Below, piece by piece: positions 33,973 through 43,815 of a DNA stretch of 64,000 nt (positions are counted from its first letter, which is position 1; each line of letters opens with the position of its first letter). This DNA comes from JAXLYE01 sp046351595 (lineage in GTDB: Bacteria > Myxococcota_A > Polyangia > Palsa-1104 > JAEUJZ01), in NCBI GenBank assembly GCA_046351595.1, contig JAXLYE010000005.1, forward strand, positions 620,001 to 684,000, given 5' to 3'. The notes beneath the pieces were generated by a model. The model saw only the letters and a list, made by a program, of their open reading frames with translations, made no database searches and was not told the origin of the DNA. The position numbers and the translations under genes were made by a program.

Positions 33973-35352
33973 CTACCGCTTTTTGTGCAGTATCCGTGCG
34001 GCCTGCTTCTTCACCGCGGCTACCTCAGCATCCAGGCCGAGCCGCTTGATGCGGTTCTTCAGCGTCGTGACATCCATCCCAAGAGCGGCTGCGATACGCG
34101 CCTTGACGCCGCGGTGCTCCTTGATCAGCCGCTGCAGGATCTCCTCGGTCAGCTCTGCGCTCCCGCCCTCGGTCTGCGCCGAGCGGCGCTGCGCCTCACG
34201 CTGCAGGGGCGCAATCAGCTCGGCCGGCAGGCTGTCCATGCCGAGCGGCTTGTCTGGCCTGGAGAAGGCGAGCAGCTGCCTGGCGAAGTTCCGCAGCTCG
34301 CGGACGTTGTGCGGCCACGAGTAGAGCAGCACCAGCTCCGCGAGATCCGCGCGCAGCGTGACGCCAGCACGCCCATCTCGCAGAAAGCGGAGGAAGAGGT
34401 GCAGGATGTCCTCGCGCCGCGCCGACAGCGGCGGCAGCCGGATCGGCAGCACCGCCAGCCGCTCGTACAGATCGGCGCGGAACCGCCCGTGCTCGACGGA
34501 CTGCTGCAGATCGACGTGCGTCGCGGCGATGACGCGGACATCTACGCTCTGCTCGTGCTCGGCCCCGACCGGGTGGACCTTGGCGCTCTGCAGCACCCGC
34601 AGCAGCTTGGGCTGGAGCGGCAGCGGCAGATCTCCGATCTCATCGAGGAACAGGGTCCCGCCGTGGGCCTGACGGAAGAAACCGAGCTGGTCCGCGGTCG
34701 CACCGGTGAAGGAGCCCTTGCGGTGCCCGAACAGCAGGCTCTCGGCCAGCTCGCTCTGGAGCGCCGCCGAGTTGATCGACACCAGCGGCCCGGCCCGTCC
34801 CGACAGCGCGTGCAGGGCCTTCGTGGCCTCCTCCTTGCCGCTGCCGGTCGGCCCGAGCAGGAGGACCGGGTCCTGGGTGCGGGCTGCGCAGCTCAAGTGG
34901 TAGCGGAGCTTCCGCATGACCGAGGCACGACCGAGCAGCCTGTCGTGCACGGCCCTGCAGCCTGGCGGAGCATCTTCCTCGTCGCCTTGCATGCGGAAGA
35001 GGAGGAGCGAGCCGCCGACGCGGATGACGTCCCCGTCCTGCAGCCGCACGCCCGATTCCGTGAGCGGCCGGCCGTTCACGAAGGTGCGGTTCTTGCTCCC
35101 GAGATCTGTCAGCAAGATGTCGGCGCCCTCGCGGCGAATCACCGCGTGCTCGCGGGACACCGTGTCATCCGCAGCGAGCCTCAGGGAATGCAGCCCGTGT
35201 ACCTCACGCCCGATGACCAGCTCCTTGTCCGTGTCAACCATGCGCTGCTCGCGCTGCTCGGCTCCGCAGCCCAGCAGCTGCATGAGCAGCGGAACCTTGG
35301 CGCTGAGGCGTGCGGTGGACGGAGAATCGGTGCGCGTAGAGTGCTCGCTCAT
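33973..35352 (-). CDS. FHA-domain sigma-54 activator
   Basis: 459 residues. An FHA domain (about residues 45-115: VIGREVHG, TVSREHAVI, SKNRTFVNGRPL, GDVIRVGG) is followed by a complete sigma-54 AAA+ domain with Walker A GPTGSGKE near 166, a near-canonical loop GSFTGA near 210 and TLFLDEIGDL, then a C-terminal Fis-type helix-turn-helix (ARIAAALGMDVTTLKNRI). It should bind phosphothreonine proteins and activate sigma-54 promoters. Downstream lie twin palindromes and the lipoprotein sigma-54 promoter, its most likely target. Divergently upstream is a Ser/Thr kinase operon that could provide the phospho-signal. The shared 150-base promoter region with the kinase has a TATATT but no paired -35. 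Confidence 0.93.
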   Translation of the reverse strand: MSEHSTRTDSPSTARLSAKVPLLMQLLGCGAEQREQRMVDTDKELVIGREVHGLHSLRLAADDTVSREHAVIRREGADILLTDLGSKNRTFVNGRPLTESGVRLQDGDVIRVGGSLLLFRMQGDEEDAPPGCRAVHDRLLGRASVMRKLRYHLSCAARTQDPVLLLGPTGSGKEEATKALHALSGRAGPLVSINSAALQSELAESLLFGHRKGSFTGATADQLGFFRQAHGGTLFLDEIGDLPLPLQPKLLRVLQSAKVHPVGAEHEQSVDVRVIAATHVDLQQSVEHGRFRADLYERLAVLPIRLPPLSARREDILHLFLRFLRDGRAGVTLRADLAELVLLYSWPHNVRELRNFARQLLAFSRPDKPLGMDSLPAELIAPLQREAQRRSAQTEGGSAELTEEILQRLIKEHRGVKARIAAALGMDVTTLKNRIKRLGLDAEVAAVKKQAARILHKKR

Positions 35353-35504
35353 GCGGCTTGCTTACCGTGAAGCGGAGCCTGCGTACAGGTCCCAAGGCGG
35401 TACTGGAATTACCATACTCTTCTATATTCTCTCTTTTTCCTGAATTCGCTACAGAGTCCGATCTTTCACTTTGCAGAGACAGGTGGATTCGTTAGGTTGC
35501 GCGG

Positions 35505-36785
35505 ATGGGCAGCGTGCATAAAGGAACGTGCATCGGACCCTACCGAATCGGACGCATCCTGGGCCAGGGAGGGATGGGCGAGGTCTACGAAGCTACCGAC
35601 GAGCGAATCGGTCGCCGTGTGGCGCTCAAGCTGCTGAATCCGGTCAGCGCCCAGGCCCCAGATGCGCTCGCTCGTTTCTTCAACGAGGCGCGGGCGGTCA
35701 ACCGGATCGAGCACCCGGGGATTGTCCAGGTCACCGATCTAGGGTTCAGTCCGTCCGGAGCGCCGTTCCTCGTCATGGAGTACCTGCGCGGTGTGACGCT
35801 GGAGCAGTGGCGGCAGGAGCAGGGCGGGCCCGTGGCGGAGTCTGTGGCGCTGGCGTTTGCACACCAGCTCGCCTCCGCGCTGGCCGCGACGCACCAGCAC
35901 GGGATCGTGCACAGGGATCTCAAGCCCAGCAACGTCATGGTCGTGAGCGATCCGGCTGTGCCCGGCGGTCGCCGGCTGAAGCTGCTCGACTTCGGGATTG
36001 CCAAGCTCAGCCTGGAGATCTCGGGCGCGGTGCCGGTCCATACCCGGGCCGGTGCCGTACTCGGCACTCCGTGTTACATGGCACCGGAGCTCTGGCGCGG
36101 CGCGCCGACGGCAGATGGCCGGGCGGATGTCTACGCGCTGGGGATCCTGCTGTGGGAGCTCCTCGCGGGAGCCCGGCTGTTTGCATCGGACCGAACAGAG
36201 ACCGTGATGTACCTGCACCTGCACCAGAGCCCGCCGCACCTGCGGGAGCGGGTCCCGGCGATCTCGGATGCGACGGAGCGATGGGTCCACGCGATGCTCG
36301 CGAAGGCGCCCGAGGAGCGCCCGACCATGGCGCAGCTCGCCGAGAAGCTCGCTGAGTCCTTGTTCCCGGCCGCGAACACGCCGCTCGCTGCGGCACGGTC
36401 GCAGCGCGCCCGGCCGAACCGGAGCCGGCTGCCCGTGATCGGCGGCCTGGCGCTGGGGCTCGCTCTGTCTGTCTACCTGCTGCTGACAGGACCTGCCCGC
36501 GGGCCGGGCGCTGGTGCTGTCGCCTCGCCGAGCGGCACAGGCGCGCCTGCGGCCGCTGCCGAGCCCCCTCCGCCGCTCCGTCCGGACGCGGGCGGGGCCA
36601 GGCAGACCTCCGCACGCGAGAGCCAGCCGAGCCCCATCCTCGTGGAGGGAGGCGGCGTGGACACGCCGCGAGCGATGCGCGTTCCCAAGTCCGTCTCAGA
36701 GAGAGCCGGGCGCCCCAGCGACTCAAAGAGAAACAGCAAGGCGAATGAACGAGAAGCGGACGCTCCCTTTATTGTCATTGATTAG
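35505..36785 (+). CDS. Transmembrane Ser/Thr protein kinase
   Basis: 426 residues. Kinase domain at about residues 8-275: LGQGGMGEVY, ALKLL, HRDLKPSN near 136, DFGIAKL near 162, GTPCYMAPELWRG, so all catalytic motifs are intact. A membrane helix follows at about 306-325 (LPVIGGLALGLALSVYLLL), then a Pro/Ala-rich tail. The short extracytoplasmic part suggests it senses through a partner, perhaps the exported proteins encoded next. Start ATG 35505 has little ribosome site. Divergent from the FHA/sigma-54 activator gene and overlapping the next gene by 41 bases. Kinase-to-FHA signalling is inferred from this pairing. Confidence 0.92.
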   Translation: MGSVHKGTCIGPYRIGRILGQGGMGEVYEATDERIGRRVALKLLNPVSAQAPDALARFFNEARAVNRIEHPGIVQVTDLGFSPSGAPFLVMEYLRGVTLEQWRQEQGGPVAESVALAFAHQLASALAATHQHGIVHRDLKPSNVMVVSDPAVPGGRRLKLLDFGIAKLSLEISGAVPVHTRAGAVLGTPCYMAPELWRGAPTADGRADVYALGILLWELLAGARLFASDRTETVMYLHLHQSPPHLRERVPAISDATERWVHAMLAKAPEERPTMAQLAEKLAESLFPAANTPLAAARSQRARPNRSRLPVIGGLALGLALSVYLLLTGPARGPGAGAVASPSGTGAPAAAAEPPPPLRPDAGGARQTSARESQPSPILVEGGGVDTPRAMRVPKSVSERAGRPSDSKRNSKANEREADAPFIVID

Positions 36786-37296
36786 TGTCCTGCTCGGGCT
36801 CCTGGCAGGGGCTGCGCGCGGGGCCGAGCCGACCGCGGCAGCGTACACATCCCAGGCAATCGGTCTGGTAGCTCAAGGCGACTTCGCCGGCGCGCGCGAC
36901 GCATATCAGGCTGCGTACAGGCTGAGCCACAAGCCTGAGCTGCTGCTCAACATCGGCCGCTGCCAGCACTACCTGAAGCACTACGACGAGGCCCTGGCCA
37001 GCTACGAGGTCTACCAGGAGCTTGTCGCGAGCCCACCGCCCGAGCTGGTACAGAAGGTGCAAAAGTTTCGCACCGAGGCGACGGAAGCTCGCGCGTCCCT
37101 GATCGCGCGGCTCGCTATACCGACTGCTCCTCCTGCGCAACGGCCGCTGTACAAGCAGGGCTGGTTCTGGGGCCTGCTCGCAGAGGGGGCTGGGCTCGTA
37201 GCCGCCGGCGGGCTGGTCATCGGCCTGTCGCTGCGCGGCGGTCCGGAAGCCGCTGCTCGGTGCGAGCCCGCGCTGTGCTTCACGTTGAGCAAGTAG
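36745..37296 (+). CDS. Exported TPR protein
   Basis: 183 residues from ATG 36745 (AAGG just upstream), starting 41 bases inside the end of the kinase gene, so translation is probably coupled. A signal peptide ends near ARGAEP. Residues about 30-105 contain two TPR units (AIGLVAQGDFAGARDAYQAA and LNIGRCQHYLKHYDEALASY). A C-terminal hydrophobic segment (LLAEGAGLVAAGGLVIGLSL) can anchor it in the membrane, followed by a short tail with two cysteines. This layout is common among myxobacterial exported TPR proteins encoded next to kinases. A role as periplasmic partner of the kinase is inference. Confidence 0.85.
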   Translation: MNEKRTLPLLSLISVLLGLLAGAARGAEPTAAAYTSQAIGLVAQGDFAGARDAYQAAYRLSHKPELLLNIGRCQHYLKHYDEALASYEVYQELVASPPPELVQKVQKFRTEATEARASLIARLAIPTAPPAQRPLYKQGWFWGLLAEGAGLVAAGGLVIGLSLRGGPEAAARCEPALCFTLSK

Positions 37297-37311
37297 GTTC
37301 AGGAGTCGAAG

Positions 37312-39606
37312 ATGAAAAAGTTCGCGCTACTTTGTGCGCTCTTCTCCTTGGTGGTATGCAGTCCCCTGGAAGCTCCAGGCTACCGGCTGCTCACTGTGCA
37401 CGTCCAGTCGCCCGAAGCCGGTGGCATCGGTCCGGGCGCGACGCTTCGCTGCGCGGCACGCTTGAACGGTCAGCCCATCCTGGTCGAGGGGAACGAGGAG
37501 CTGACCCTGGAGTCGCCCGCCGATCACTTCACGCTGCGCGTGCCGGTCGACTGGATCGGGAATTTGCACCTGCTATGTGAAGCAACCAGAGAGCAGGAAC
37601 TCCTCCTGGAAGGAAGAGGGCAGATCGAGCTGGAGGACGCTGTACGTCCGGCGGCGCTGCGTATCGGGCTCAAGGGGCCTCTCTCTCGCTGCACCTCTCG
37701 CGGGTGGTGCCGCGTGGATCCGGACGGCAGCAGCCTGAACGCGATCCACGGCACCGATGGCCGGAACGTCTGGGCGGTAGGCGACGGAGGGCTCATCCTG
37801 AGGTACGACGGCTGGCGCTGGAAGCAGGTCCTGTCGGGCGTGACAGCAGACTTGAGAGGCGTCTTTGCGACGAGCTATGAGGAAGCCTGGGCCGTCGGCG
37901 AGGGCACGATCCTCCGCTACGACGGCGAGCGCTGGACCGTCGTGGATCTTGTCCGCCAGTTCGGGTTTCCTGACAGCCCAACGAGTCTGAACGCCATCTG
38001 GGGCAGCGATGCGAGCCACGTCTGGGCCGTGGGCGAAGGCGGTGCAATCCTTCGCTGGGACGGTTCACGCTGGGATCGCCAGACCGCCTACGATCCAGCG
38101 AACAAGAACAAGGTCAATGACAGCTTCGTTACGGTAGGCGGCCTGGATGCGGGCCGCGTCTGGACCGCGTCTTCAGCGGGCCTCGTGAAGCTGGAGCCGG
38201 CTGCGGGGCTCTGGTACCGGTGGGTGCCCGGGACGCCGAGTCCCAACGACTGCCCGAGTTTCGATTGGAAGCTCCCGCGGATCTGGACCTTGGAAGCAAA
38301 GCCGGGAGAGCCGCGGCAGGCCTTTGTCACCGATGGCCGCGGCGCGATACGGCGCCTGGACCAGCCGGGCTGCCTGGCTCGGTCCGACTCCAGCGAGATT
38401 TTCCCGGCCGCTCTGGTCTCGGGAACCACGGTGGACAGCGCCTGGCTGCTCTCCGACAAGGGAGTGATCGCCCGGCTCGGTTTGAGCCTTGCCCCGGCCG
38501 GGATCCCCGAGACGCCGCGCATGCTGGCCAGCTGGGCGGCGTCTGACCGCGCGCGATGGCTGGTCGGCGAGGGCGGCTGGATCTCTTTCTCGGACGGAAG
38601 GGACTTCACGAGCCAGCGCGTCGGCTGGTCCAGCCCGCCGAGGATCTTGCAGCTCGCCAGCGGCGAAACGGGTCATGCAGACAAGCGCGGGGCCGTGCTC
38701 GCCCTCAGCGGCTCGCAGATGCTCGAGCTCTCCCCATCGGGCGTGACCGCGCGCAGCGCCTGGCGAGCGCCGGAGCCAGGCCTGCCCGACAGCCCGGGCA
38801 GTGTATCCAGCGTGGTGTTTACCAGCGCCCAGGAGGCCTGGGCGCTGGATGGGGCCATACCGCCGAAGGTCTGGCGTTGGAACGGCGCGGCCAGCGCAGC
38901 CAGCGCATGGAGCGCGCTGGGCAGCGCTCCCCTCAGCCCCATGGCCACGACCTTTGCCTTGAGCGCTCACCGCAGAACCAGCTCGTCCCGGGTCGAAGTG
39001 TTTGTGGCCGACAGCGCGGGTCAGATCTATTCCTGCACCGACCCCGGCGCCCAGACGCTCTGCTGGAAGTCTGTGGGCCCCGTGTTTGCGGATCCCATGA
39101 AGCCGGTGAAGTTCCAGCACCTCTGGGTCCACACCAAGACCGAGTCGTTATGGGCGGCCGGTACCGGCGGGGCCAGCGGCTCGCCCGTCGTCATGCGCCG
39201 CGAGCAGAGCGGGTGGGGGACGATGTCGATGCCGACGACGCAGCCCCGCTACATCAAGCGACTGATGGATCTGCCCGGCACGGAGAAGCTGCTGGTCTGG
39301 GACGGCACAGACCATGTGTATGTATGCCACGACATGCAGTGTGATGAGCCCGATGAGACTCCCAAGCTGACCGATCTACTCGTCCTCGCCGTACCCGGGC
39401 GACCTGATGAGGCGTGGGCCTGGGGATGGGACGGCACCGGGACGGTCAAGCAGTGGAAGAACTGGAACCCAATGCTCAGCGATGCCGATCCCTCGGTGGA
39501 TCTGTCGGATCCCATGCTGAAGGAGATCAATGCGCTGTGGGCTACGACCGAGGCGGTCTTTGTCGGCACGAGCAGCGGAGTGTGGCGTCACGTCCTGCGC
39601 CAGTGA
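37312..39606 (+). CDS. Exported beta-propeller protein
   Basis: 764 residues, 15 bases after the TPR gene. A signal peptide (LLCALFSLVVCS) may be lipoprotein-like, but the residue before Cys is Val, an unusual lipobox. After a beta domain of about 110 residues comes a series of propeller-type repeats: LNAIHGTDGRNVWAVGDGG, LRGVFATSYEEAWAVGEGT, LNAIWGSDASHVWAVGEGG, LRYDGWRW, LRYDGERW, LRWDGSRW, and more diverged copies to the C-terminus (INALWATTEAVFVGTSSG). Such repeats are frequent in secreted myxobacterial proteins and form a beta-propeller for binding. No catalytic motif seen. It is the last gene of the kinase/TPR/propeller operon. Confidence 0.85.
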   Translation: MKKFALLCALFSLVVCSPLEAPGYRLLTVHVQSPEAGGIGPGATLRCAARLNGQPILVEGNEELTLESPADHFTLRVPVDWIGNLHLLCEATREQELLLEGRGQIELEDAVRPAALRIGLKGPLSRCTSRGWCRVDPDGSSLNAIHGTDGRNVWAVGDGGLILRYDGWRWKQVLSGVTADLRGVFATSYEEAWAVGEGTILRYDGERWTVVDLVRQFGFPDSPTSLNAIWGSDASHVWAVGEGGAILRWDGSRWDRQTAYDPANKNKVNDSFVTVGGLDAGRVWTASSAGLVKLEPAAGLWYRWVPGTPSPNDCPSFDWKLPRIWTLEAKPGEPRQAFVTDGRGAIRRLDQPGCLARSDSSEIFPAALVSGTTVDSAWLLSDKGVIARLGLSLAPAGIPETPRMLASWAASDRARWLVGEGGWISFSDGRDFTSQRVGWSSPPRILQLASGETGHADKRGAVLALSGSQMLELSPSGVTARSAWRAPEPGLPDSPGSVSSVVFTSAQEAWALDGAIPPKVWRWNGAASAASAWSALGSAPLSPMATTFALSAHRRTSSSRVEVFVADSAGQIYSCTDPGAQTLCWKSVGPVFADPMKPVKFQHLWVHTKTESLWAAGTGGASGSPVVMRREQSGWGTMSMPTTQPRYIKRLMDLPGTEKLLVWDGTDHVYVCHDMQCDEPDETPKLTDLLVLAVPGRPDEAWAWGWDGTGTVKQWKNWNPMLSDADPSVDLSDPMLKEINALWATTEAVFVGTSSGVWRHVLRQ

Positions 39607-39874
39607 GCCCGCCGCGATTCTCAGAGCGAACAGCGGGACCAGCCAGCGGAGTCCCAGTCAACGACGTCGCTGCAAAGAGCGCTCAGTGCCCATGCTCCAG
39701 TTGGTAGGCCCTTCGATCAACGCCGCCAGCGCGTCAACGGCTCTTCGCAGGCGTGCCTCCTCCTCGGGCTGGCTGGTGCCCTGCTCCTGTCCACGCGCTG
39801 CTGCGCGCATCAAGCTGCCGCGCGTAGCCAGGAGGCCTCGTGCGGCGGGTTGGCCGGGGTCGGGCAGCCTCCGC

Positions 39875-40439
39875 TCAGTCCGCGAGCGAACAGGTGGTCT
39901 CGACCGAGGCGTCCACGGACAGCCCGTCCGCCTCGATGTAGACGTGGCCGCCGACGAGCGTCACTGTCCAGGTCTGCCGCCGCTCCTCGGGCGCGGCCAG
40001 CGCCGCGACCAGCTCCCGGGCGATCGTCAAGATGCCGAGGCGGCTGCGCCCGCGCGGGGGCTTCTTCCAGCCTGCGAGGCCGGCCACGAGCTCGTCGTGC
40101 CGCCGCGGCTCGCAGAGCACCGCGTGCACCGACGCCTCAGTGTTAAGCAGGAGCAACTTTGCGCACCTTGTCCGCATCCGCGGCCCCGCACTCGATCCAG
40201 GTGGTTATGCGTCCGGTCAGATCGCGGGCCACGAAATCCGCGGCTTCCGGATCGGACACACCGGGACCGAACTCCAGGCACTCTCCAAACGGCAGGCAGA
40301 AGGCGAGCACGCGCAGGATCAGGTGCTCGGCAGTCTCGGAAGGGTGGCTTGCGACGGTGGCGGACTGCTGCACGGAGACGCCGCGATCGGCATCGGACAG
40401 GGTGAGGCGGAACTCGAAGCGCGCAGAGGGCAAGGCCAT
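39875..40439 (-). pseudogene. yaeQ: yaeQ-like gene broken by a single-base frameshift
   Basis: The first half, from ATG 40439, reads MALPSARFEFRLTLSDADRG, then the YaeQ hallmarks ASHPSETAEHLILRVLAF and ITTWIECGAADADKVRK, and then stops. The second half continues the family in another frame: LLLLNTEASVHAVLC, WTVTLVGGHVYIE. Deleting one A from the AAA at 40158-40160 (minus strand) joins them into KVRKLLLLNTEAS and gives a protein of about 190 residues, close to the 181 of E. coli YaeQ. YaeQ belongs to the PD-(D/E)XK superfamily; its role is not well established. The gene is either a recent pseudogene, a sequencing error at a homopolymer, or, less likely, frameshifted on translation. Confidence 0.85.
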
Positions 40440-40716
40440 GCAGCAGACGGCAGACTAATCCAGTCGCGGAGCTTTTGCATGGCGGGAGCGAGCCGTCCGC
40501 CCAAGGGCCCGGACTCCGGCACCAGCGGCAGGACGCTGCCGCGCACGAGGACCGGGCCGGCCCGCCTCTGCCGCGAGGAGCTTCCCGGGCCCTGGGCGCC
40601 CAGCATGCATGCCGCTGCGAAAGGGAGCAACGATCCGCGAGCCGGCCTGCGACGTTCATAGGCCGCCGCGAGTTCCCAACAGGTCCCATTGTGTTGCTAC
40701 GCTGCCGACTCCTCGT

Positions 40717-41103
40717 CTACCAGCGATAGAAGAAGCCGTAGAGCACCACGGCGATCGAGCCCAGGGCGCCTACGGGTCCGGCCCAGCGCCCCCGCCGACG
40801 CGCACCACCGGGCGCGCCGGCGGAGAGGAAGGCGCCGAGCAGGGTGCCGGCGGCCAGACCCACGCCGAGGATGAAGGCGAGGAGGAGCGTGCCGAGATCA
40901 GCGCGCCGCCCGTTGCGGATCATGTCGTACCAGATGACGCCGATGAACGTACTGCCACCGACGGCCATGGCGGCACCCGCGGCGATGAAGAGGCGCAGCG
41001 GCCAACCGAGGGGCCCCGCGCCGAGCGACCGGCCGATGACGGTGTGGATCAGCGCAGCGAAACACCTCGGCGCGAGCTGCGCGGCCACTCCTGGGTAGAC
41101 CAT
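40717..41103 (-). CDS. Small membrane protein
   Basis: 128 residues from ATG 41103; the longer open frame to 41475 has no ribosome site or recognisable content. Three hydrophobic stretches are visible: LFIAAGAAMAVGGSTFIGVIW, LGTLLLAFILGVGLAAGTLL and VGALGSIAVVLYGFFY, consistent with three membrane helices. A cytoplasmic linker between the second and third is Arg/Gly-rich. No family recognised. It lies between the broken yaeQ and a truncated kinase, in a region with several signs of decay. Confidence 0.55.
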   Translation of the reverse strand: MVYPGVAAQLAPRCFAALIHTVIGRSLGAGPLGWPLRLFIAAGAAMAVGGSTFIGVIWYDMIRNGRRADLGTLLLAFILGVGLAAGTLLGAFLSAGAPGGARRRGRWAGPVGALGSIAVVLYGFFYRW

Positions 41104-41581
41104 GAATGAGAGTCTACGCGCGACGCATGGGTGAAACACAGCGGCTTCTGGCAGGGCCCTTGCCAAGCGACCGACCCGGCTGCGACGGTGATCCAGCACC
41201 GCCGACGATGTCGGGCGAGCGGCTATGCCCGGTAGCGAAGTGTTCAGGATGGCTCCTTCCGAAGGAAGACCATAGGCTACAAGCGACTGTTCAGGGAGGG
41301 TTCCCTTCATGCAGACCCAACAGCCTATCTCACCGCATCGCACATCCGACGCAGACTGGCAATAGGGAAAGGCTCTTCGTCGGGCGCACCTACGAGCCCT
41401 TGTTGTCCGGAAGCGAGCCGCTACCGCCCGGACCTCTGCCATCTCGGCGCCCAGCCTCGGCGGTGATCGTTGCAAGGGGCGGCCTGCGCCAGGGCAAAGT
41501 GTGCCGAGCGTTCCCCATCGGTCCCATCAGAAGCCCTTGATTGGCAAGCAGCTGCAGCGCCTGGGGACTAACTGGATTTAG
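41104..41581. other. Intergenic region ending at a kinase gene breakpoint
   Basis: About 480 bases without a supportable gene. At 41588-41611, directly after it, CTCGGGGG and CCCCCGAG form an 8-bp stem across the first codons of the truncated kinase. A TTTAGCTCAG just before it resembles a tRNA D-arm, but no tRNA folds around it. Confidence 0.35.
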
Positions 41582-42589
41582 CTCAGCCTCGGGGGGATCA
41601 TTTCCCCCGAGCAGTGCCGCGGCAGCAAGAGCATCGGCGATCGCACCGACGTGTACTCGTTCGGGGTGATGCTCTACGAGATGCTGGCCGGACAGACTCC
41701 TTTTATCGCCGAGGAGCCCGGCGAGTACATCGGGCAGCACATCTACAAGGAGCCGCCACGCATCGGCAGCCTGGTCCCTTCGATCGTCCCGGCGCTGCAG
41801 CGGCTGGTGGACTCGATGCTGCTCAAGGATCCGCAGGCGCGGCCCTCGATGGCCGCGGTGGCGCGCGTCCTCAAGGAGCTCGGGAACTTCAGCAGCGACG
41901 TGGTCTCGGTGCGGGCGCTGATGGAGGCGCACGCCGAGACCGTCCCGCGGCTGCGCGCGGTGCCGCAGGGCAATACCGCCAAGGCTCCCGACCCGGGTCC
42001 GGTCTGGAGCGCGCCGACCGATCCGCTGCCCGGCGGCGCGGCCGGTGCGGATCCTCCGGAGGGACCCAGAGCGCCGGCGGAGGTCCGCGCCGCAGCCAGA
42101 GAGGGCGCAGCGGACTCCGATGCGACGCAGCTGCTGGCCAAGGAGGCGGTCCCGGGGCCAGCCGCGGACGTCGGGCCGGGGCCCGGCGCACAGCCGGCCT
42201 GGCAGACCCTCAACGTCGTAAGGTCCGGCGCGATCGAGAAGCTCGACGTCGCCCCGCCGGCGGCCAGCGCGGCTGATGAGCGCCGACGCAAGCCCTCCCT
42301 CACGCGGGTGCTGCGCCGCTCGATGCTGCAGCTGCGGCGCCTGATCTTCCGGTTGCTGGGAGTCTCGCTCCCCGTACAGAGCGGAAGCGCGGACGCGCTG
42401 CGGCTGCTGCGGATCCGGAACTGGATGGTGGGAATCGCGGCCCTCTTGATCCTGCTGCTTGCCGCCGCGCTGATCTGGCGCCTCTGGTTCTCGAGCGCTG
42501 ACCCGAGCCTTGGCCAGCACCTCCAACCGAGCCTGGGCTCGCCCGGGGCTGAGCCTCTACTCGCGCGAGCCAGCGACGGTGTTTCATGA
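41582..42589 (+). pseudogene. N-terminally truncated Ser/Thr kinase gene
   Basis: The frame opens after a stop at 41579 and begins directly in the kinase activation segment (SPEQCRGSKS, DRTDVYSFGVMLYEMLAGQTP). The whole N-lobe, the HRD loop and DFG are missing, so no kinase activity is possible. The remainder is intact: the C-lobe end, a Pro/Ala-rich linker and a membrane helix (RIRNWMVGIAALLILLLAAAL split by turns). Translation could begin at GTG 41651 or ATG 41669. The linker motif LKELGNFSSDVVS matches LKLLGNMSSDVLS of the next kinase, so the two are tandem paralogues. The stop overlaps the next start as ATGA. Probably a deletion remnant, though the residual membrane protein may still be made. 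Confidence 0.75.
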
Positions 42590-43773
42590 TCGGTCAGTCC
42601 ATCGGAAAATACCGCATCGTGCGGCAGCTCGGCGAGGGCGGCATGGGCATGGTGTACGAAGGGATCCGCGAGGACATCGGCGCCCGCGCCGCGATCAAGG
42701 TCTTGCGCCCCGACTTCGCCCAGCACGAAGAGACCGCGGCCCGATTTTTCAACGAAGCGCGCGCCGTCAACATCATCAAGCACCCCGCCATCGTCCGGAT
42801 CTTCGACTACGGCCAGCTCGAGAGCGGCGTCGCCTACCTGGCCATGGAGCTGCTTGAGGGAGAGACCCTGCGCAGCCGGATCCAGCGCACGGGTCGCCTG
42901 TCCGAGGCGGACAGCATCCGCCTGGGCCGGCAGATCGCCTCGGGCCTGGCCGCGGCGCACAGCAAGCAGATCGTGCACCGCGACCTGAAGCCCGAGAACG
43001 TCTTCGTCGTCGCGGACGCGGAGGCTCCCGGCGGCGAGCGGACCAAGATCCTCGACTTCGGGATCGCCAAGCTGACGACCAAGAACCACGCGCAGACCCA
43101 CCGCCACGCCCAGCTCGGGACGCCGATCTACATGGCGCCGGAGCAGTACCTGGGGGCCGGCGAGGTGAACGACCGCGCGGACGTCTATTCCCTGGGCGTC
43201 ATCCTGTTTGAGCTGCTGAGCGGCAGCCCTCCCTTCCTCAGCAACAAGGTCTCCGAGCTCATGTCCCTGCACGTGCACGCGGCGCCCCCGCCGCTGAACG
43301 AGCGGGTTCCCGGGATCGATCAGCGCCTGCACGGCCTGATCAACGGCATGCTGAACAAGGCGCCGGGCGCGCGGCCCTCGATGATGGAGGTGGCGCAGCA
43401 GCTCAAGCTGCTGGGAAACATGAGCAGCGACGTCCTGTCGCCCGAGGCGCTGGCCGCGATGGCGCGCCTGGGGAGCGACTCCGCGCCGGACGTCCCGAGC
43501 GCCGCCGCGCGCGCGCAAGCGCCGACGCTGCTCGCCCCGAGCCAGCGCATCGCCGAGGCGCCGACGCAGCGATTGCCGATCCAGGCCAAGGCCGCGGTGC
43601 CGTCGTCGGGGTGGCAGCCGCTGACGTTCGGCGCCGACCGGCGGGTCGCGCCGCAGGCGCCACAGGCCCCGGCCAGCGGCCCGCTGCCGCTCGCGCAGCG
43701 GCCCTGGGTGATCCCGGTGATGTGCCTGATCGTGGCGGGGCTTCTGTGCCTGCTGGCGCTGCTGTCCGAGTGA
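42586..43773 (+). CDS. Transmembrane Ser/Thr protein kinase
   Basis: 395 residues, start overlapping the previous stop by four bases. Kinase domain at about residues 8-270: LGEGGMGMVYEG, AIKVL, HRDLKPENV near 131, DFGIAKL near 156, GTPIYMAPEQY, all catalytic motifs intact. A Pro/Ala/Gln-rich linker is followed by a C-terminal membrane helix (VIPVMCLIVAGLLCLLALL) with almost nothing beyond it, so it has no external sensor domain. It is a paralogue of the truncated kinase directly upstream. Substrates unknown; the neighbourhood offers no obvious partner on the same strand. Confidence 0.92.
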   Translation: MIGQSIGKYRIVRQLGEGGMGMVYEGIREDIGARAAIKVLRPDFAQHEETAARFFNEARAVNIIKHPAIVRIFDYGQLESGVAYLAMELLEGETLRSRIQRTGRLSEADSIRLGRQIASGLAAAHSKQIVHRDLKPENVFVVADAEAPGGERTKILDFGIAKLTTKNHAQTHRHAQLGTPIYMAPEQYLGAGEVNDRADVYSLGVILFELLSGSPPFLSNKVSELMSLHVHAAPPPLNERVPGIDQRLHGLINGMLNKAPGARPSMMEVAQQLKLLGNMSSDVLSPEALAAMARLGSDSAPDVPSAAARAQAPTLLAPSQRIAEAPTQRLPIQAKAAVPSSGWQPLTFGADRRVAPQAPQAPASGPLPLAQRPWVIPVMCLIVAGLLCLLALLSE

Positions 43774-43815
43774 GCGGCGCTCCGTAACGAGGCGCGGGCG
43801 CGCCGACCCGGTGCG

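Noticed and set aside
41570..41612. TTTAGCTCAG resembling a tRNA D-arm
   Set aside because: No acceptor stem, anticodon arm or T-arm can be folded around it; the following hairpin is part of the kinase breakpoint.
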